From assembly GCA_964501945.1 (NCBI GenBank), contig CAZCTY010000024.1, positions 1 to 15,203 of the forward strand: a stretch of DNA of 15,203 nt. The letters are read 5' to 3'. A program made the position numbers and the translations under genes. This DNA is from 21-14-0-10-32-9 sp964501945. GTDB taxonomy: Archaea > Nanobdellota > Nanobdellia > Woesearchaeales > 21-14-0-10-32-9. Within the stretch, counting starts at the first letter, position 1, and each line of letters opens with the position of its first letter. Below the pieces are notes generated by a model, which was not told the origin of the DNA, did no database searches, and saw nothing but the letters and a program-made list of their open reading frames with translations. Shown here one piece after another: positions 14,267-15,203 of the stretch.

Positions 14267-14890
14267 ATGAAATATCTAAAAATAACTATAGTAATAGCTA
14301 CGATTTTAATACTTATAACAGCTTTAATGAATAATAATACAGAATATACAAATGACTTTGAAAATATAACAATCCTATTTTGCCCTACGATGAAAATCCA
14401 CTTAGATAATACAAGCATAGATAATGCAAACTTAAAAAAAGTAATGAATACACAAAAAGCACTTGAAAAACTCAACACCGGAGAGGGAGATCTTGCATTA
14501 GTTGGAAGATTGAAAAGACCATTTGAACTCAATGATCATTTTAGAGAATTAATACTATTTAACAGATACACAATCGCATCGAATGAAAGATTTGCATTAG
14601 ATGAAAAAGATTTAGCTAAAATTGATGTTCACACATACCTACTAGAAGAAAAATTAAAAGAATTCAATTTAAACTTTGTTTTTCACAAGTCTAAAGAAAA
14701 TGCCATGCGAGACGGAGAAATATTTTTAATACCTTGGAATGATTTTGATGAAAACTTAGAACTAGTTAATGTCATGCAAGGACAAAATAAGGTAGAAAAA
14801 TACAGAAACCCAGTTATTTATTACAATGAAGAAAAAGAACAGTTAGCAAAAAAATTATACAAAAAAATAAAAAAATACGATATTAATTAG
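14267..14890 (+). CDS. Anchored protein resembling a solute-binding domain
   Basis: This 207-residue protein starts with a hydrophobic signal or anchor (about 1-21, KYLKITIVIATILILITAL) and no lipobox cysteine. The mature part begins ENITILFCPTM and contains ALEKLNTGEGDLALVGRLKRP (65-85), which resembles the way periplasmic-binding proteins of the PstS/ModA type describe a short substrate strand, with ELILFNRYTIASNERFAL after it. That similarity is by eye and weak. I prefer the ATG at 14267, 4 bases after GTGAT (14258-14262); an in-frame TTG at 14237 overlaps the preceding gene. It ends 8 bases inside the convergent thioredoxin-fold gene. The size is small for a full two-lobe binding protein. 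Confidence 0.6.
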   Translation: MKYLKITIVIATILILITALMNNNTEYTNDFENITILFCPTMKIHLDNTSIDNANLKKVMNTQKALEKLNTGEGDLALVGRLKRPFELNDHFRELILFNRYTIASNERFALDEKDLAKIDVHTYLLEEKLKEFNLNFVFHKSKENAMRDGEIFLIPWNDFDENLELVNVMQGQNKVEKYRNPVIYYNEEKEQLAKKLYKKIKKYDIN

Positions 14891-15203
14891 GAACCTCGCA
14901 ACCAGTTAAATCAGCAAGAGCTGTAACACTTCTAGATCCCTCATATAATTCACCATCAAATTGAATTTCAGGAACATAACCAGCTTTAGCTTCCTCAGCA
15001 CACCTTTCTTGCTCTTCTGTGCATTCAACATAAACAGGCTCAACAGCATCTGATCCACCAAGAGATTCTACTAAAGCACTACACGCAGGACACCAAGCAG
15101 AACCATAAATTACAACACCGTTATCAGCAAGGCACTGATTAAAATCTAACATGCTATTATCAACATCATTATTATCATTATCAATATCATTATCATTATT
15201 ATC
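14883..15203 (-). CDS. Thioredoxin-fold protein with WCPAC motif, N-terminus off window
   Basis: The frame stays open to the window edge, so the N-terminus is missing. From the edge it reads 17 residues made almost only of Asp and Asn, then a compact thioredoxin-like domain: VVIYGSAWCPAC (CxxC redox motif), VEPVYVECTEE, a further cysteine (RCAEEAK), the expected proline in GYVPEIQF before the next strand, DGELYEGSRSV, and a final TGC. This layout resembles the thioredoxin domains linked to vitamin K epoxide reductase-like proteins. An ATG at 15152 would give a cytosolic 89-residue protein, but the in-frame linker upstream makes a secreted form more likely. It should catalyse disulfide exchange outside the cell. 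Confidence 0.75.
   Translation of the reverse strand, partial: DNNDNDIDNDNNDVDNSMLDFNQCLADNGVVIYGSAWCPACSALVESLGGSDAVEPVYVECTEEQERCAEEAKAGYVPEIQFDGELYEGSRSVTALADLTGCEVPN

Noticed and set aside
15150..15203. CRISPR array or satellite at the right edge
   Set aside because: The ATTATC-type repeats are very short, without spacers, and are explained by an Asp/Asn codon run in the open frame.

Overview
The window is AT-rich DNA that I read as archaeal, probably from the DPANN group (Woesearchaeota/Pacearchaeota-like). The archaeal call rests on an eL41 gene followed by an eS1 (S3Ae) gene, TATA-box promoters of the TTTATAAA or TTTTTAAA type, a phosphomannomutase start lying about 27 bases after its TATA box (leaderless style), and GGAGG/GGTGA ribosome binding sites. 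The finer placement is an inference from base composition, compact layout and gene content. TAA, TAG and TGA all act as stops, so the standard code applies.

Layout: a minus-strand tRNA with anticodon CAT (1-75) is divergent from a two-gene unit, a membrane-anchored coiled-coil/LysM protein and a soluble lysine-rich coiled-coil protein (221-1877). A structured non-coding stretch (1878-2075) leads into a small eL41 gene (2076-2177) and then eS1 with a long acidic tail (2183-2968). A tRNA-Asn(GTT) follows at 3012-3083. The Hsp70 system comes next: grpE and dnaK in one unit (3280-5656), then dnaJ from its own promoter (5863-6972). Both heat-shock promoter regions carry 11-bp inverted repeats with a similar AAATCAA(A)C half-site.

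An unrecognised predicted secreted protein (6977-7765, minus) is convergent with dnaJ and divergent from a five-gene operon (7826-12840): a PadR-type regulator, a MacB/LolD-type ABC ATPase, a signal-peptide protein with Ig/CARDB-like repeats and a C-terminal membrane anchor, and two paralogous MacB/FtsX-type permeases. An imperfect 18-bp palindrome lies between the divergent starts, over the predicted operon transcription start, and is a good candidate PadR operator.

The right end has a phosphomannomutase/phosphoglucomutase (12907-14247), a small anchored protein resembling a solute-binding domain (14267-14890), and a convergent thioredoxin-fold protein with a WCPAC motif that runs off the window through an Asp/Asn-rich linker (14883-15203).

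Together the window holds translation genes, a protein-folding machine probably of bacterial ancestry, and an envelope module: a regulated ABC transporter with an extracellular adaptor-like subunit, a LysM protein, secreted proteins, a thiol-redox protein and a sugar-phosphate enzyme. The least described parts are the PadR-ABC-CARDB operon with its divergent partner, the eL41 leader in which a hairpin may bring a distant Shine-Dalgarno close to the start, and the shared heat-shock promoter repeats.
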